Assembly: GCA_963575745.1 (NCBI GenBank)
Contig: CAUYUJ010000181.1
Span: forward strand, 1 to 35,000
From: Prorocentrum cordatum
Lineage: Eukaryota; Sar; Dinophyceae; Prorocentrales; Prorocentraceae
Length of the DNA stretch: 35,000 nucleotides
Direction: 5' to 3'
The notes below the pieces were generated by a model, which was not told the DNA's origin, ran no database searches, and worked only from the letters and a program-made list of their open reading frames with translations. Every line of letters begins with the position of its first letter. Position 1 is the stretch's first letter. Positions 20,989-30,272 of this stretch are shown piece after piece. The position numbers and the translations under genes are program-made.

Positions 20989-21207
20989 CCCCGAGGGATG
21001 CCACGCAGCCTGGCGGGCCCGCCCCCCGAGGCGCACGCAGCAGCGGCCCACAGCAGCGCCGCGGCACGGACCCAGGCCCGAGGTGCCCGCTCCCGCGGCG
21101 GGCCGAGGCGCCCCGCGCGGGGCGGGGCGGAGGCGCTCGTGCGCCCGGGGGGGGGGGGGCAGCGAACGTTAGGAGGCAACTACTGGGAGGTTTTCGTCGG
21201 AAAGATT

Positions 21208-21382
21208 AAAAAGGATTTAGCCCCGTTTGGGAGCTGTTACGCCGGAGTGGGCCTCGCACTGAGCTGGATTAAGCGGAATTAAGCCCCATTTGGGAGCTGT
21301 TACGCAGGATTCAGCCGGATTAAGCGGGATTAGGCGGGATTAAGCTGGATTAAGCGGAATCAAGCCGGATTTAGCCGGACTT
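21208..21382 (+). repeat. GGATTAAGC decamer array with duplicated 30-bp block
   Basis: GGATTAAGCN-type decamers, about eight in a row, fill 21307-21380. Just upstream a ~30-bp block containing TTTGGGAGCTGTTACGC occurs twice (near 21223 and 21288), each time after AAGGATTTAG or GGAATTAAG. The region 21383-21704 has no recognised gene. Confidence 0.78.
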
Positions 21383-21704
21383 CGGACCAGGGCAAAATCA
21401 GAATTTGACCTCCCAGGAGTTGCATCCGAGCGAACGGGGGGGGGCGGCAGCTTTAACAAGTGGCGCGCAGAGGGGGGTATGGCGGAGGGGGAAGGCTTCC
21501 TATCGGCTGCACGCAAGAGCGACCCTTGGCAAGAGGGGCCTTTGGTGCGCGGCTTGTGGGGGGGGCCCGCGGGGTGGCCAAACACGGGCGCGCAAGGCGC
21601 TGCTGTCGCATCGCGTTCGGCGATCGGGGGGCCCCACTGTCCCCGCACCAGAGGTCACTCCGGCGAAAGGTCACTCTTACGTGTAGTCGATCTTAGAAGG
21701 AGAC

Positions 21705-21764
21705 TGCTCCTTAGAAGGCGCCGGCCTTACATGTACAGACAAGGCCCGCCGCTTCTAAGGAGCA
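21705..21764. repeat. 60-nt perfect-stem hairpin
   Basis: TGCTCCTTAGAAG (21705-21717) and CTTCTAAGGAGCA (21752-21764) are perfect reverse complements. Inside, GGCCTT and AAGGCC pair again around a 12-nt loop. A third CTTCTAAG-like piece follows at 21771. It could be a small fold-back element or a structured RNA; no promoter is visible. Confidence 0.65.
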
Positions 21765-21849
21765 CGGGGTGCTTCTAAGAAGCCTTCCCCCCTCCCCCAC
21801 CTCTGCGTGTGGCCGATGTAAGACGAAACCATGACGAGGATAACAATTG

Positions 21850-22085
21850 AACAGGGACCGACCGGCCCAGCATTCCTGTGGACCTACCAAGGCGTGTTCT
21901 GAGAGCCCAGAGGTGTTCGAATCACAAGAGCAATGTTCATAGAACGTAGACCCGATGTGTCGGCACAAGACAGTCTCGACGAGAAAGGTTCTAAGAGTCG
22001 CGCAGACCACCAAGGTTTTTGGAACATTATTTGGTGGGCCTATCGGCAAGCCGGGACGCTTCGCCACTGCTTCAAACGGGGGGCG
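21850..22085 (+). repeat. Diverged ~230-bp repeat, copy 1
   Basis: Shares an ordered set of blocks with 23371-23592: CATTCCT, TGTTCT.AGA.CCCAGAG, CCGATGTGTC, GTCTC.AC.AGA.AGGTT.T, GCGCAGACCAC, TTTGGTGGGCCTAT, GACGCTTCG.CACTGCTT. I estimate about two-thirds identity. No ORF is preserved between the copies. Confidence 0.75.
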
Positions 22086-22365
22086 GCGGCAGCTCTGTGA
22101 CAAAGCCACGACGAGGATCACATCGTGCGAGGAGAAGTCAAAGATATATGATACCCGGCGGCTCGGAGGGATGTCTCGGGCGCCGCGGCCTTCTCAAGGG
22201 CGTCCTGGAAAGCTCTGGAACGGCGCCTCTCGGAAGCCTCACGACAGCAGGCCTGCGGAGATGCCTCTGGGCCCTTCGGGGGCCGCCACGTGCCGCCCTC
22301 CGCGCCCCACCCCCTCGGGCGCGTCACCAGGCATGGGGCGGCGAGATCTACACATACAGTATAAA

Positions 22366-22508
22366 GGGGCCCCACCACAGGAAGCCTTTCCGCAAGAAGC
22401 CCGAACCTGAGACCCCAGGACGTCCATCGACTTTTGGTGTGGGCACGCCACGCTTTCCACGGCACAACCCTCGAAGCCCGAGAAACCCAGGGCACCCTGG
22501 AGGCAAGC
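22366..22508 (+). repeat. Dispersed repeat, copy 2 (CCCAGGACGTCCAT family)
   Basis: Matches 5983-6122: CCACAGGA, AACCTGAGACCCCAGGACGT, then CGAAGCCCGAGAAACCC and GGGCACCCTGGA. A 60-base middle part differs. The interval 22086-22365 between repeats holds no gene I can support. Confidence 0.75.
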
Positions 22509-22599
22509 AGGGCGGAGCCCAAGAATGTTGTCATCCCTGAAGGGCTCAGAATCGATTCCCGCTGTCAGCGGCGAGCGAGGGGGGGAAGTGAGAAGGAGG

Positions 22600-22736
22600 A
22601 GGCCTTTTCAGAAGGCGGCGGGACCTCTCAGAAGCGCTCCGGCCTTCTGAGAAGTTTTCTGCGTCTCCGGGGAAGGCTCCGAGAACTTCTTGGAAGGCCG
22701 GGGCCTCCCGAGACTTCCGAGAAGGCCTTCTTCTTT
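22600..22736. repeat. Cluster of AGAAGG/CCTTCT short inverted repeats
   Basis: CTCAGAAG...CTTCTGAG forms a hairpin at 22625-22651. CAGAAGG, GAGAACTTCTTGG, CTTCCGAGAAGGCCTTCT and similar follow within 100 bases. Several overlapping foldings are possible. Confidence 0.55.
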
Positions 22737-22794
22737 TCGCTTCCCCCCCAGGCTCGCCGCCGAGCTGTCATCCCTGCAGGCCTGGAAGAACTGA

Positions 22795-22842
22795 TTCCGG
22801 CTGGCTTCCGCGGGAGTCCGCTGGACGAGGCGCCCAATCGTC
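22795..22842 (+). repeat. 48-bp direct repeat, left of fold-back copy 2
   Basis: TTCCGGCTGGCTTCCGCGGG through CGCCC.ATCGTCT. It recurs at 23006-23054 with very few changes. The pair brackets the fold-back copy at 22864-22979. Confidence 0.8.
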
Positions 22843-22863
22843 TTGCTTCCGCCACCCTGGCAC

Positions 22864-22979
22864 TGGACCCACCTCCCTGGCGCGCGGAGCGCGCCAGGGG
22901 CGGCGCCGGAGGCGCCGCCAAGGGGGGCCCAGCGCGCATCCAAGAAATCCGCGCGGAGCGCCAAAAGTTTACGTTTATG
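22864..22979. mobile_element. Fold-back element family 2, copy 2 (left end missing)
   Basis: The central TGGCGCGC-GGA-GCGCGCCA hairpin (22878-22896) and the right terminus GAGCGCCAAAAGTTTACG match copy 1, the right end as the inverse of copy 1's left end. The left terminal inverted repeat is absent; a different TTCCGCCACCCTGGCACTGG occupies its place. Confidence 0.7.
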
Positions 22980-23005
22980 CGTTTTTTTCCTGGCTCGATC
23001 ATTGT

Positions 23006-23054
23006 TTCCGGCTGGCTTCCGCGGGAGTCCGCCGGACGAGGCGCCCGATCGTCT
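23006..23054 (+). repeat. 48-bp direct repeat, right of fold-back copy 2
   Basis: The second copy of TTCCGGCTGGCTTCCGCGGG through GATCGTCT, 211 bases from the first. The region 23055-23340 beyond it shows no gene. Confidence 0.8.
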
Positions 23055-23340
23055 CTGCTGCCGCCGCCCTCCGCCCGCCGCTCCCGCCGAGGGAGGGGGC
23101 GCGCCGCTGGCCTCGATGTGCCTCTCGGAGGCGGGGCCCTTCCTGGAGCACGCCAGGCGCAGACTGGGGAGACGTGAGTGAAAGGGGCCCTGGGACACAC
23201 AAATATATACACACAGAGAAAAAGATCCCCCATATTTTTTCACATTTACTGGGTTTTCGTCTTCCCCCCCACTGCCCATGCTTTCCCATATTTTCCTGGG
23301 GATGGACGATTAATTGTGTCTGTGCGTTTCTTCCCCTCCT

Positions 23341-23366
23341 GAGTAAGACTCGTCGGGGGACTCGGG
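23341..23366 (+). repeat. 26-bp direct repeat flanking diverged repeat (left)
   Basis: GAGTAAGACTCGTCGGGGGA then CTCGGG. It recurs at 23593-23621 with a 3-4 base insertion, immediately on the other side of the 23371-23592 repeat. Confidence 0.75.
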
Positions 23367-23370
23367 TGGA

Positions 23371-23592
23371 GCAGCGGCCGGCCGTCCTGGCATTCCTATA
23401 TAGGCCTACCACGACATGTTCTCAGAACCCAGAGCTGCTCTAAGAACAATCAACAGTGCAACGCCGATGTGTCAAAACAGGACCGTCTCAACCAGACAGG
23501 TTGTTCTAAGCCCATGCCGCGCAGACCACAAGAGGATCCTAGAGCATTCTTTGGTGGGCCTATGTGCGATCCCCGACGCTTCGTCACTGCTT
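23371..23592 (+). repeat. Diverged ~230-bp repeat, copy 2
   Basis: Same block order as copy 1 at 21850-22085. Here it lies between two ~26-bp direct repeats, which could be duplicated target DNA or part of the repeat unit. Confidence 0.75.
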
Positions 23593-23937
23593 GAGTAAGA
23601 CTCGTGCTCGGGGGACTCGGGGGTTCGCCCGACGGGGCCATCATGAGAATGACGAGACCCGGTCTGTAATTTGACGCGAGCTCCCGCTGCAGACACCCCA
23701 CGAAAACCGGACCGTCAGAATCCAGGACGCGCTCGGCAGCAAGCGGCGGCAAACCCGAGTTCTGGCGCGCACCAGAGTCCTACGTTTCCCCCGTCGTCGC
23801 CCCAAGGTCTGACCTTCACCTCAGGCCTGGCGCTCGCAGGGCGGCCGGCTCGGAGTCATCACGTCATCGAGGCGTCCTCCAGGCGTCCCTGACGTCGGGC
23901 GGCCCTCCCCCTGGCCGCCCGGCCGCCTCGTCCTCAC

Positions 23938-24091
23938 CGCCGGCGCGCTGCTCCACCGTCTCCCGCCCGTCGTCCTCGGCCTCGTCCTCCAAGGAGGCCA
24001 TCTTGCCCGCAGTCACGTGCCCGTGCTGCTTCACCAGTGCAGCCCAGCTCTCCCTGTTCACCCTGAGGTTGCTCAGCAAGGTGTCGGCCAC
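23938..24091 (-). CDS. Probable internal exon, minus-strand gene
   Basis: Seen: 154 nt with mostly G/C third positions, reading VADTLLSNLRVNRESWAALV then KQHGHVTAGKMASLEDEAED and an acidic tail. Immediately upstream on the minus strand is a long pyrimidine tract ending CCTCCTCGGCAG before GTGGCC, a good 3' splice site. At the other end CGCCGGCG is followed by GTGAGGAC, a good 5' splice site. Inference: an internal exon, possibly of the same gene as 24920-25975, which is on the same strand and upstream. No domain is recognised. Alternatively, the frame read through the donor ends at TGA 23864 as a last exon. The stretch 23622-23937 otherwise shows nothing clear. Confidence 0.5.
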
Positions 24092-24299
24092 CTGCCGAGG
24101 AGGGCCGAGGAGGGAGAGGAGCGGCTGGCGTGGCTGGCGGATCGCCCTCGTGGCCTGTTGAAGGGGCGAGGGAGGGCGAGGAGGAGGGCTCCTGGAGGGG
24201 GACGGGCAGGAGGCCAGGGGGAATGAGGACGGTGCGCGAGGATCAGAGGAGGTGGCGGAAGAGAAGGCAGAGGAGAATCTTAAGAAGGAAGATCAGAAG

Positions 24300-24432
24300 G
24301 AGGTCCTCCTCCTCATCCTCCTTCTCGCTACTCCTCCTCAGGAGGAGGAGCAGGAGGGAGAAGAAGAGGAGGAGGAAGAGGAGGAGGAGGAGGAGGAGGG
24401 AGAGGAGGAAGAGGAGGAGGAGTAAGAGGAAT
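24300..24432. repeat. TCC-to-GGA strand-switching microsatellite
   Basis: TCC triplets (24305-24338) turn into GGA/GAA triplets (24340-24432) at CTCCTCCTC-AGGAGGAG, a palindrome. The two halves could form a hairpin. Confidence 0.85.
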
Positions 24433-24439
24433 AGGAATA

Positions 24440-24705
24440 ACCCTGGGGCGCCCGAAATCTCGCCAGCGGGCCTGAAGCGGGAACGCCTCGGTTCGAGCAT
24501 TGCTCGGCAGAACGATACACACAAGCGTGCAGGCCAGCGCCGCTGTGGGCTGGCACGGGCATGGTTGCGTAGCCTGCGGCGCGCAGCCTGTGGCTGCCAC
24601 CGTCAGCACCATCCCCTGGGAGAGAACCTTGCCTGGGGAGGCGCGCAGCTTCATAGCAAAGGGATGGACCCAGGCGAGGACGGCGAAGGGAGGAAGAGCA
24701 GCCCA
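24440..24705 (-). CDS. Candidate exon, minus strand
   Basis: One minus frame reads FAVLAWVHPFAMKLRASPGK, then VLSQGMVLTVAATGCAPQ and LVCIVLPSNARTEAFPLQAR, with third positions mostly G/C. It sits between the candidate exons at 24920-25975 and 23938-24091 on the same strand. A competing minus frame here is also open. No domain recognised and no clean splice pair found, so this is tentative. Confidence 0.28.
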
Positions 24706-24819
24706 CAAGGGAACTGCAGTCCCCCTCCTTTCCCAGCGCTCTCCACCTGGAACCCTGCCCCCTGGCAGCTCCCCTGCCCCGGCGGGCGGGGGGCCTAGGA
24801 AGCTCCACCGCTGGCCCAG

Positions 24820-24992
24820 CTTCGCGGGCTCAAGGCCAGGAGGGGAGGCCACCAGAGGAGGGGGCGGGGGCTCAAGGCCAGGAGGGGAGACCACTGTGGG
24901 GTGGAGGTGAGGCGGGGGCTCAAGGCCAGAAAGCGCACTGCGGGGTGGAGGTGAGGCGGGGGCTCAAGGCCAGGAGGGGAGACCACCAGGAG
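24820..24992 (-). repeat. ~45-bp minisatellite, four copies
   Basis: GGGGCTCAAGGCCAGGAGGG recurs near 24827, 24867, 24915 and 24958, with GTGGAGGTGAGGCGG between copies. The end of the minus-strand ORF at 24920 lies inside it (translated as LLALSPRLTSTPQ), so the apparent C-terminus there is repeat, not protein. Confidence 0.85.
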
Positions 24993-25975
24993 GAGTGAGG
25001 AGAATGGGCACTGCACGGCCGGCCGACCCAGCGCACGCGCCTGGCAACGTGCTCAGACGAGAGCCCTGCCGCCAGCAGCGCCCGTGCTCTCTCGCCGAGC
25101 CTCCTGTGGACGGCGCCACCAGCCGACGCAGCACGAGCACGGGCACTGGGGCCTCCTCCTCCTCCTCCTCCTCCTCCTCCTCCTCCTCCCCTACGTCGCC
25201 GCGTCGAGGCACCCCTGCGCCCGTCCTCACAAACGCGCCTCGGGGGCGCGCCGACGGCCTCTCGACCCCGCCCTCTGCGCCTTCGGCGACGCGCGGAGCC
25301 CCTGGAGAAGGACCCCCCCGCCGTCGGGAGCCCGCCGCTCGCGGGGAACTGCGCCTCGGCCATCTCCGAGCCAGCCGTCCCGTGCTTGCTCTCGAGACGC
25401 CGGATCCTGCAATGACGAACAATATCTGACGGCTCCTCGGGGCACCGCATCGAGCGCACCGCCCTCTCCCGATACCTCTTCAGGGCGATGCGATCCGGCG
25501 GGAGCTCCGTCCAGCCCCCGAGGTCCGCGCCCCACTCCACCCTGGCCGCGAAGGCCAGAAGGTGCGGCGGACAGCGCTTCTTCTTGGTGTTGGACGTGTT
25601 GTTTTCCTTCTGGGCCTGCTTCTCCTTCCCCCTCTCCTGCTGGGCCTCCGCGTTGAATGCCTGGTTCTCCTCGAACATCCGTTCCACCACTTTCGAATCG
25701 AGCGGCGCCAACCACGTGTCGTAGACGGCGCCGATGAGCGCCCGCAGCTCCGCCTCGCCGGCGAGCGCCAGCTTGGCCAGCACGACGACCAGCTCGTCTA
25801 TGAACTGCTTGCGAGCGGCGGCGCCCTTCTGCTTAAATGCGTCATCGCCTCCTGCGCCACCGTCTCCGTTCTTGGCCGACTTCGTCGGTGGAGGAACGTC
25901 GCCCTGCGACGCCATCCAAGCGGGGCGCGACATCGCACTCGTCGATGTAATATTGTCTGGTTCGGTCGCACGCAC
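24920..25975 (-). CDS. Uncharacterised protein gene, N-terminal exon(s)
   Basis: Seen: a 351-codon open frame. MASQGDVPPPTK (start at 25915) is the most natural beginning; an earlier ATG lies at 25975. Residues roughly 50-170 read like folded protein: FIDELVVVLAKLALAGEAEL, GAVYDTWLAPLDSKVVERMF, a charged Glu/Lys/Gln helix, then KKKRCPPHLLAFAARVEWGA and RIALKRYRERAVRSM. Third positions there are mostly G/C, unlike the flanks. From about residue 215 the frame crosses Arg/Ala-rich text and a GGA tract (25151-25189), then VHRRLGERARALLAAGLSSE, which could be a separate exon, and ends in a minisatellite. The layout (helical N-terminus, then PPHLLAF) resembles multicopy dinoflagellate gene models I recall, but I cannot verify that and assign no function. 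Likely spliced, with the real C-terminus further left. Confidence 0.62.
   Translation of the reverse strand: MRATEPDNITSTSAMSRPAWMASQGDVPPPTKSAKNGDGGAGGDDAFKQKGAAARKQFIDELVVVLAKLALAGEAELRALIGAVYDTWLAPLDSKVVERMFEENQAFNAEAQQERGKEKQAQKENNTSNTKKKRCPPHLLAFAARVEWGADLGGWTELPPDRIALKRYRERAVRSMRCPEEPSDIVRHCRIRRLESKHGTAGSEMAEAQFPASGGLPTAGGSFSRGSARRRRRRGRGREAVGAPPRRVCEDGRRGASTRRRRGGGGGGGGGGGGGPSARARAASAGGAVHRRLGERARALLAAGLSSEHVARRVRWVGRPCSAHSPHSSWWSPLLALSPRLTSTPQCAFWP
25150..25189. repeat. (CTC)n microsatellite
   Basis: About 13 CTC triplets inside the minus-strand open frame, read as poly-Gly. This is probably intronic. Confidence 0.88.
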
Positions 25976-26865
25976 GTTTTGCCCGAGGGAAAAGATACGA
26001 GCATGCTTCTGAAGTCATATAGATCCGAGGCGTGGTACTCGCACAATGAACCACATAAGTCCCCTAGATCATGAGGGGGGCCCTGGGTGAGTCCGCCGCG
26101 AGTGTAGCAGCAAGATCCCCCTTTCATGCGACCAACCAACTGTCTAGCTGCAATAACGCTGCAAAACAATTCCATACAATTCGGGCAGTGATTTGAATTG
26201 CAAAACAGTTCCCCACGGAACCATAATTATGATGAAGGCGTAGGGTGGTTCAGAGCAGCCTTTGTATCCCAGATACTCGCACCGCGCTGCAGCTGAGCCT
26301 CTGCCCCAGCGCTGCGAAAACAAAACCCACATACCCACATGAGCCCGCCCTCCTGCTCACCCGGTTGCGCCTCCTCCCCCACTAAAGCTGCAGCGACATA
26401 CCCCTCGGGGGAGGGACGGCGCAAGAATGAGGCCGCCGTCGCAACATCGCGACGTCGATCGCGCAGAAGGCTTTTCCAAGCTCCTTCTCCCACCACAGTG
26501 CCAGGAAGAAGAGCGTCGCAGTCGGGCGAGGAGATCCTCGCCCAGGGGCTGGCATGGGCAGCCAGCCCCCCGCGCAGCCGCGCTGAGGCCCGCCGCCCAC
26601 CGAGAGCTCAGCAGACAACGCCGCGGCGGCCTGGGCGCGCCGAGCGGGCCTGGTGACGATCTGCTGTCGCTTACCCAAACGCCGGCCTCGATACTCCAAC
26701 GAGGTGGGCGCTACCTCCAATGTGAAATGCTCGTTCGTTGCTGAAGAGGTGTTCATGATCATCGGCGTCGCAACAAGCCCCCCCCCCCTCGGCACCCACT
26801 CTACATTATGAAATCAACGCCGTGTCGACCCTCCTGCACTGCCCCCCGGCCATCAGAAAAGGCCT
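25976..26865. other. Upstream region of minus-strand gene, no gene established
   Basis: 25976-26330 is AT-richer and stop-rich, as expected of a 5' or intergenic region. 26340-26700 is open on both strands. The minus frame 26496-26227 ends AEAQLQRGASIWDTKAALNH..., which reads protein-like, and minus 26795-26382 is a second possibility. Evidence is insufficient to call either. No TATA-like or other promoter element stands out. Confidence 0.35.
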
Positions 26866-27159
26866 TTGCAGCCCCGCGCATTGAACCCGGGGTCGCGGAC
26901 CGCCTACGACGAAAAGCGCGCCGACGTCGGCCAGAATTTCCCCGCGGCATGGAAAGACGCCTGGGACGCCGATGTACGTCTAGAAACTTCAACCAGCATA
27001 CATCTCACGGCACGGATCCGCCCGCTCATGGACGGAGCCGCGCGTCCCGGAAGAAAAAAATTATTCACTGCGTGGGGATCCCCATATGTGCATCTCCTTG
27101 CTGGCGCTCCCTTGGTGGTGGGACTCGGTGAGGACGAATCTGGATTTAAGTGTGACTGA
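26866..27159 (+). CDS. Candidate small ORF with duplicated 3' end
   Basis: 97 codons from ATG at 26866 to TGA at 27159. It reads RTAYDEKRADVGQNFPAAWK, then DAWDADVRLETSTSIHLTAR and a tail GLGEDESGFKCD. The first half has G/C third positions and non-repetitive text. The last ~32 codons (from 27059) are repeated exactly at 29588-29687, where an in-frame TAA precedes them, so that second copy is a truncated fragment. No family recognised. It may be an exon rather than a complete gene. Confidence 0.33.
   Translation: MQPRALNPGSRTAYDEKRADVGQNFPAAWKDAWDADVRLETSTSIHLTARIRPLMDGAARPGRKKLFTAWGSPYVHLLAGAPLVVGLGEDESGFKCD

Positions 27160-27165
<6 letters not shown>
27059..27165 (+). repeat. Duplicated leader before CT tract, copy 1
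   Basis: AATTATTCACTGCGTGGGGA through GTGACTGAGCTGCCTCTC is the same at 29588-29694, offset 2,529 bases. The similarity continues into the CT tracts, where the same CTGTGCC, CTCTATCTC and TCGCTCTCACTCGC interruptions appear in the same order. Confidence 0.9.
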
Positions 27166-28150
<985 letters not shown>

Positions 28151-28159
28151 CGACTAGGA

Positions 28160-29347
28160 GGCCCGGGTCGACTCCTCTTTGGGAAGCCAAAATGCTGCCC
28201 CTGGCAGCGTTTGGTGACTATGAAGCCCCTGGTGGACCCCCCCTGGGGCTCCCAAATGATGCCCCTGGCAGCGTTTTGTGACCATGAGGCTCTCAAGAGA
28301 TACATGTTGGGGGCGCCAAACGGCAATTCTAGCTGAGACGTCCCACCAAAATCGGCGCGAACGGGCTCGTGAGATCAGCCAGGGTGGCTCCCCCTTGGGG
28401 CTCCCAAATGATGCCCCTGGCAGCGTTTTGTGACCATGAGGCTCTCAAGAGATACATGTTGGGGAGCCAAACGGCAATTCTAGCTGAGACGTCCCACCAA
28501 AATCGGCGCGAACGGGCTCGTGAGATCAGCCAGGGTGGCTCCCCCTTGGGGCTCCCAATGATGCCCCTGGCAGCGTTTTGTGACCATGAGGCTCTCAAGA
28601 GAGACATGTTGGGGAGGCCAAACGGCAATTTTAGCTGAGACGTCCCACCAAAATCGGCGCGAACGGGCTCGTGAGATCAGCCAGGGTGGCTCCCCCTTGG
28701 GGCTCCCAAATGATGCCCCTGGCAGCGTTTTGTGACCATGAGGCTCTCAAGAGAGACATGTTGGGGAGGCCAAACGGCAATTTAGCTGAGACGTCCCACC
28801 AAAATCGGCGCGAACGGGCTCGTGAGATCAGCCAGGGTGGCTCCCCCTTGGGGCTCCCAAATGATGCCCCTGGCAGCGTTTTGTGACCATGAGGCTCTCA
28901 AGAGAGACATGTTGGGGAGGCCAAACGGCAATTTTAGCTGAGACGTCCCACCAAAATCGGCGCGAACGGGCTCGTGATATCAGCCAGGGTGGCTCCCCCT
29001 TGGGGCTCCCAAATGATGCCCCTGGCAGCGTTTTGTGACCATGAGGCTCTCAAGAGAGACATGTTGGGGAGGCCAAACGGCAATTTTAGCTGAGACGTCC
29101 CACCAAAATCGGCGCGAACGGGCTCGTGATATCAGCCAGGGTGGCTCCCCCTTGGGGCTCCCAAATGATGCCCCTGGCAGCGTTTTGCGACCATGAGGCT
29201 CTCAAGAGAGACATGTTGGGGGCCAAACGGCAATTTTAGCTGAGACGTCCCACCAAAATCGGCGCGAACGGGCTCGTGAGATCAGCCAGGGTGGCTCCCC
29301 CTTGGGGCTCCCAAATGATGCCCCTGGCAGCGTTTTGTGATCATGAG
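28160..29347 (+). repeat. ~152-bp tandem array, seven full units
   Basis: GATGCCCCTGGCAGCG occurs at 28258, 28410, 28560, 28712, 28863, 29015, 29167 and 29317, so units are 150-152 bp and nearly identical. Each contains GAGACGTCCCACCAAAATCG, GCGCGAACGGGCTCGTGAGA and TGGCTCCCCCTTGGGGCTCC. A short, more diverged partial unit precedes the array (about 28192). There are no spacers, and short indels shift any frame, so neither CRISPR nor coding fits. Confidence 0.95.
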
Positions 29348-29520
29348 AGAGTGTGAGTGTGAGTGAATGTGACTGTGAGTGAGTCTGAATGAGAGCGAGT
29401 ATCATCTTATCTTATCGAGTCCTATCTTATCGAGTCCTTGTCATATATCTTATCTTACCTTATCATATCTTGTGCTATCTTATCTTATCTTGTAGCATTT
29501 TATCTTGTCTTGTCTTATCT
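29341..29520 (+). repeat. GTGAGT and TATCT simple repeats
   Basis: GTGAGT-like hexamers at 29341-29398 give way to a TATCT/TATCTTATCT pentamer field at 29400-29520 with GAGTCC interruptions. It is AT-rich, in contrast to its flanks. Confidence 0.85.
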
Positions 29521-29587
29521 GGCGATTATCATTGGGAGGAGGGAGGCGCGAGCGGGAGGAAGGAGGAGCAGTGGGAGGCGTCAGAGT

Positions 29588-29694
29588 AATTATTCACTGC
29601 GTGGGGATCCCCATATGTGCATCTCCTTGCTGGCGCTCCCTTGGTGGTGGGACTCGGTGAGGACGAATCTGGATTTAAGTGTGACTGAGCTGCC
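29588..29694 (+). pseudogene. Duplicated leader before CT tract, copy 2 (truncated ORF end)
   Basis: Identical by eye to 27059-27165, including the last 32 codons of the ORF ending at 27159. The duplication begins right after GCGTCAGAGT, so the 5' part of that ORF is missing here, and TAA precedes the copied codons in frame. Confidence 0.75.
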
Positions 29695-29800
29695 TCTCTC
29701 TCTCTCTCTCTGCTCTCTCTGTCTCTCTCTCTCTCTCTCTGCCCTCTCTCTGTCTCTGCCTCTCTTTCCCTGCCTCTCTCTCTCTCTGCCTCTCTCTCTG

Positions 29801-29837
<37 letters not shown>

Positions 29838-29874
29838 CTCTCTCTGTGCCTCTCTCTCTCTGCCTCTATCTCTG

Positions 29875-29917
<43 letters not shown>

Positions 29918-29934
29918 TCTCTCTCTGCTCTCTC

Positions 29935-29967
<33 letters not shown>

Positions 29968-30008
29968 GCTCTCTCTCTTCTCTTCTCTTCTCTTCTCTTC
30001 TCTCTCTC

Positions 30009-30106
<98 letters not shown>

Positions 30107-30148
30107 TTCGCTCTCTCGCTCTCTCTTGCTCTCTCTCGCTCTCTGTCG

Positions 30149-30179
<31 letters not shown>

Positions 30180-30228
30180 GCTCTCACTCGCTCTCTCTCG
30201 CTCTCTCTCGCTCTCCCTCGCTCTCTCC

Positions 30229-30268
<40 letters not shown>
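29695..30268 (+). repeat. ~575-bp (CT)n tract, second copy
   Basis: The same interruption order as 27160-27690, then pure CT to TGCTCAG at 30266-30272. It forms an extreme polypyrimidine tract directly before coding-like DNA. Confidence 0.93.
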
Positions 30269-30272
30269 TCAG

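Noticed and set aside
19780-21282. 500-codon plus ORF
   Set aside because: It depends on three triplet microsatellites and crosses a fold-back element; overlapping frames on both strands are equally open.
21905-21925. tRNA-like GTTCGAATC box
   Set aside because: No A box, acceptor stem or anticodon arm at the right distances.
24820-24992. Relict dinoflagellate spliced-leader ends (GGCTCAAG)
   Set aside because: The conserved upstream CCATTTT part is missing, and the motif recurs only as part of a 45-bp minisatellite.
28160-29347. Possible CRISPR array
   Set aside because: Units are 152 bp, contiguous, without spacers, and lie in eukaryotic-type DNA.
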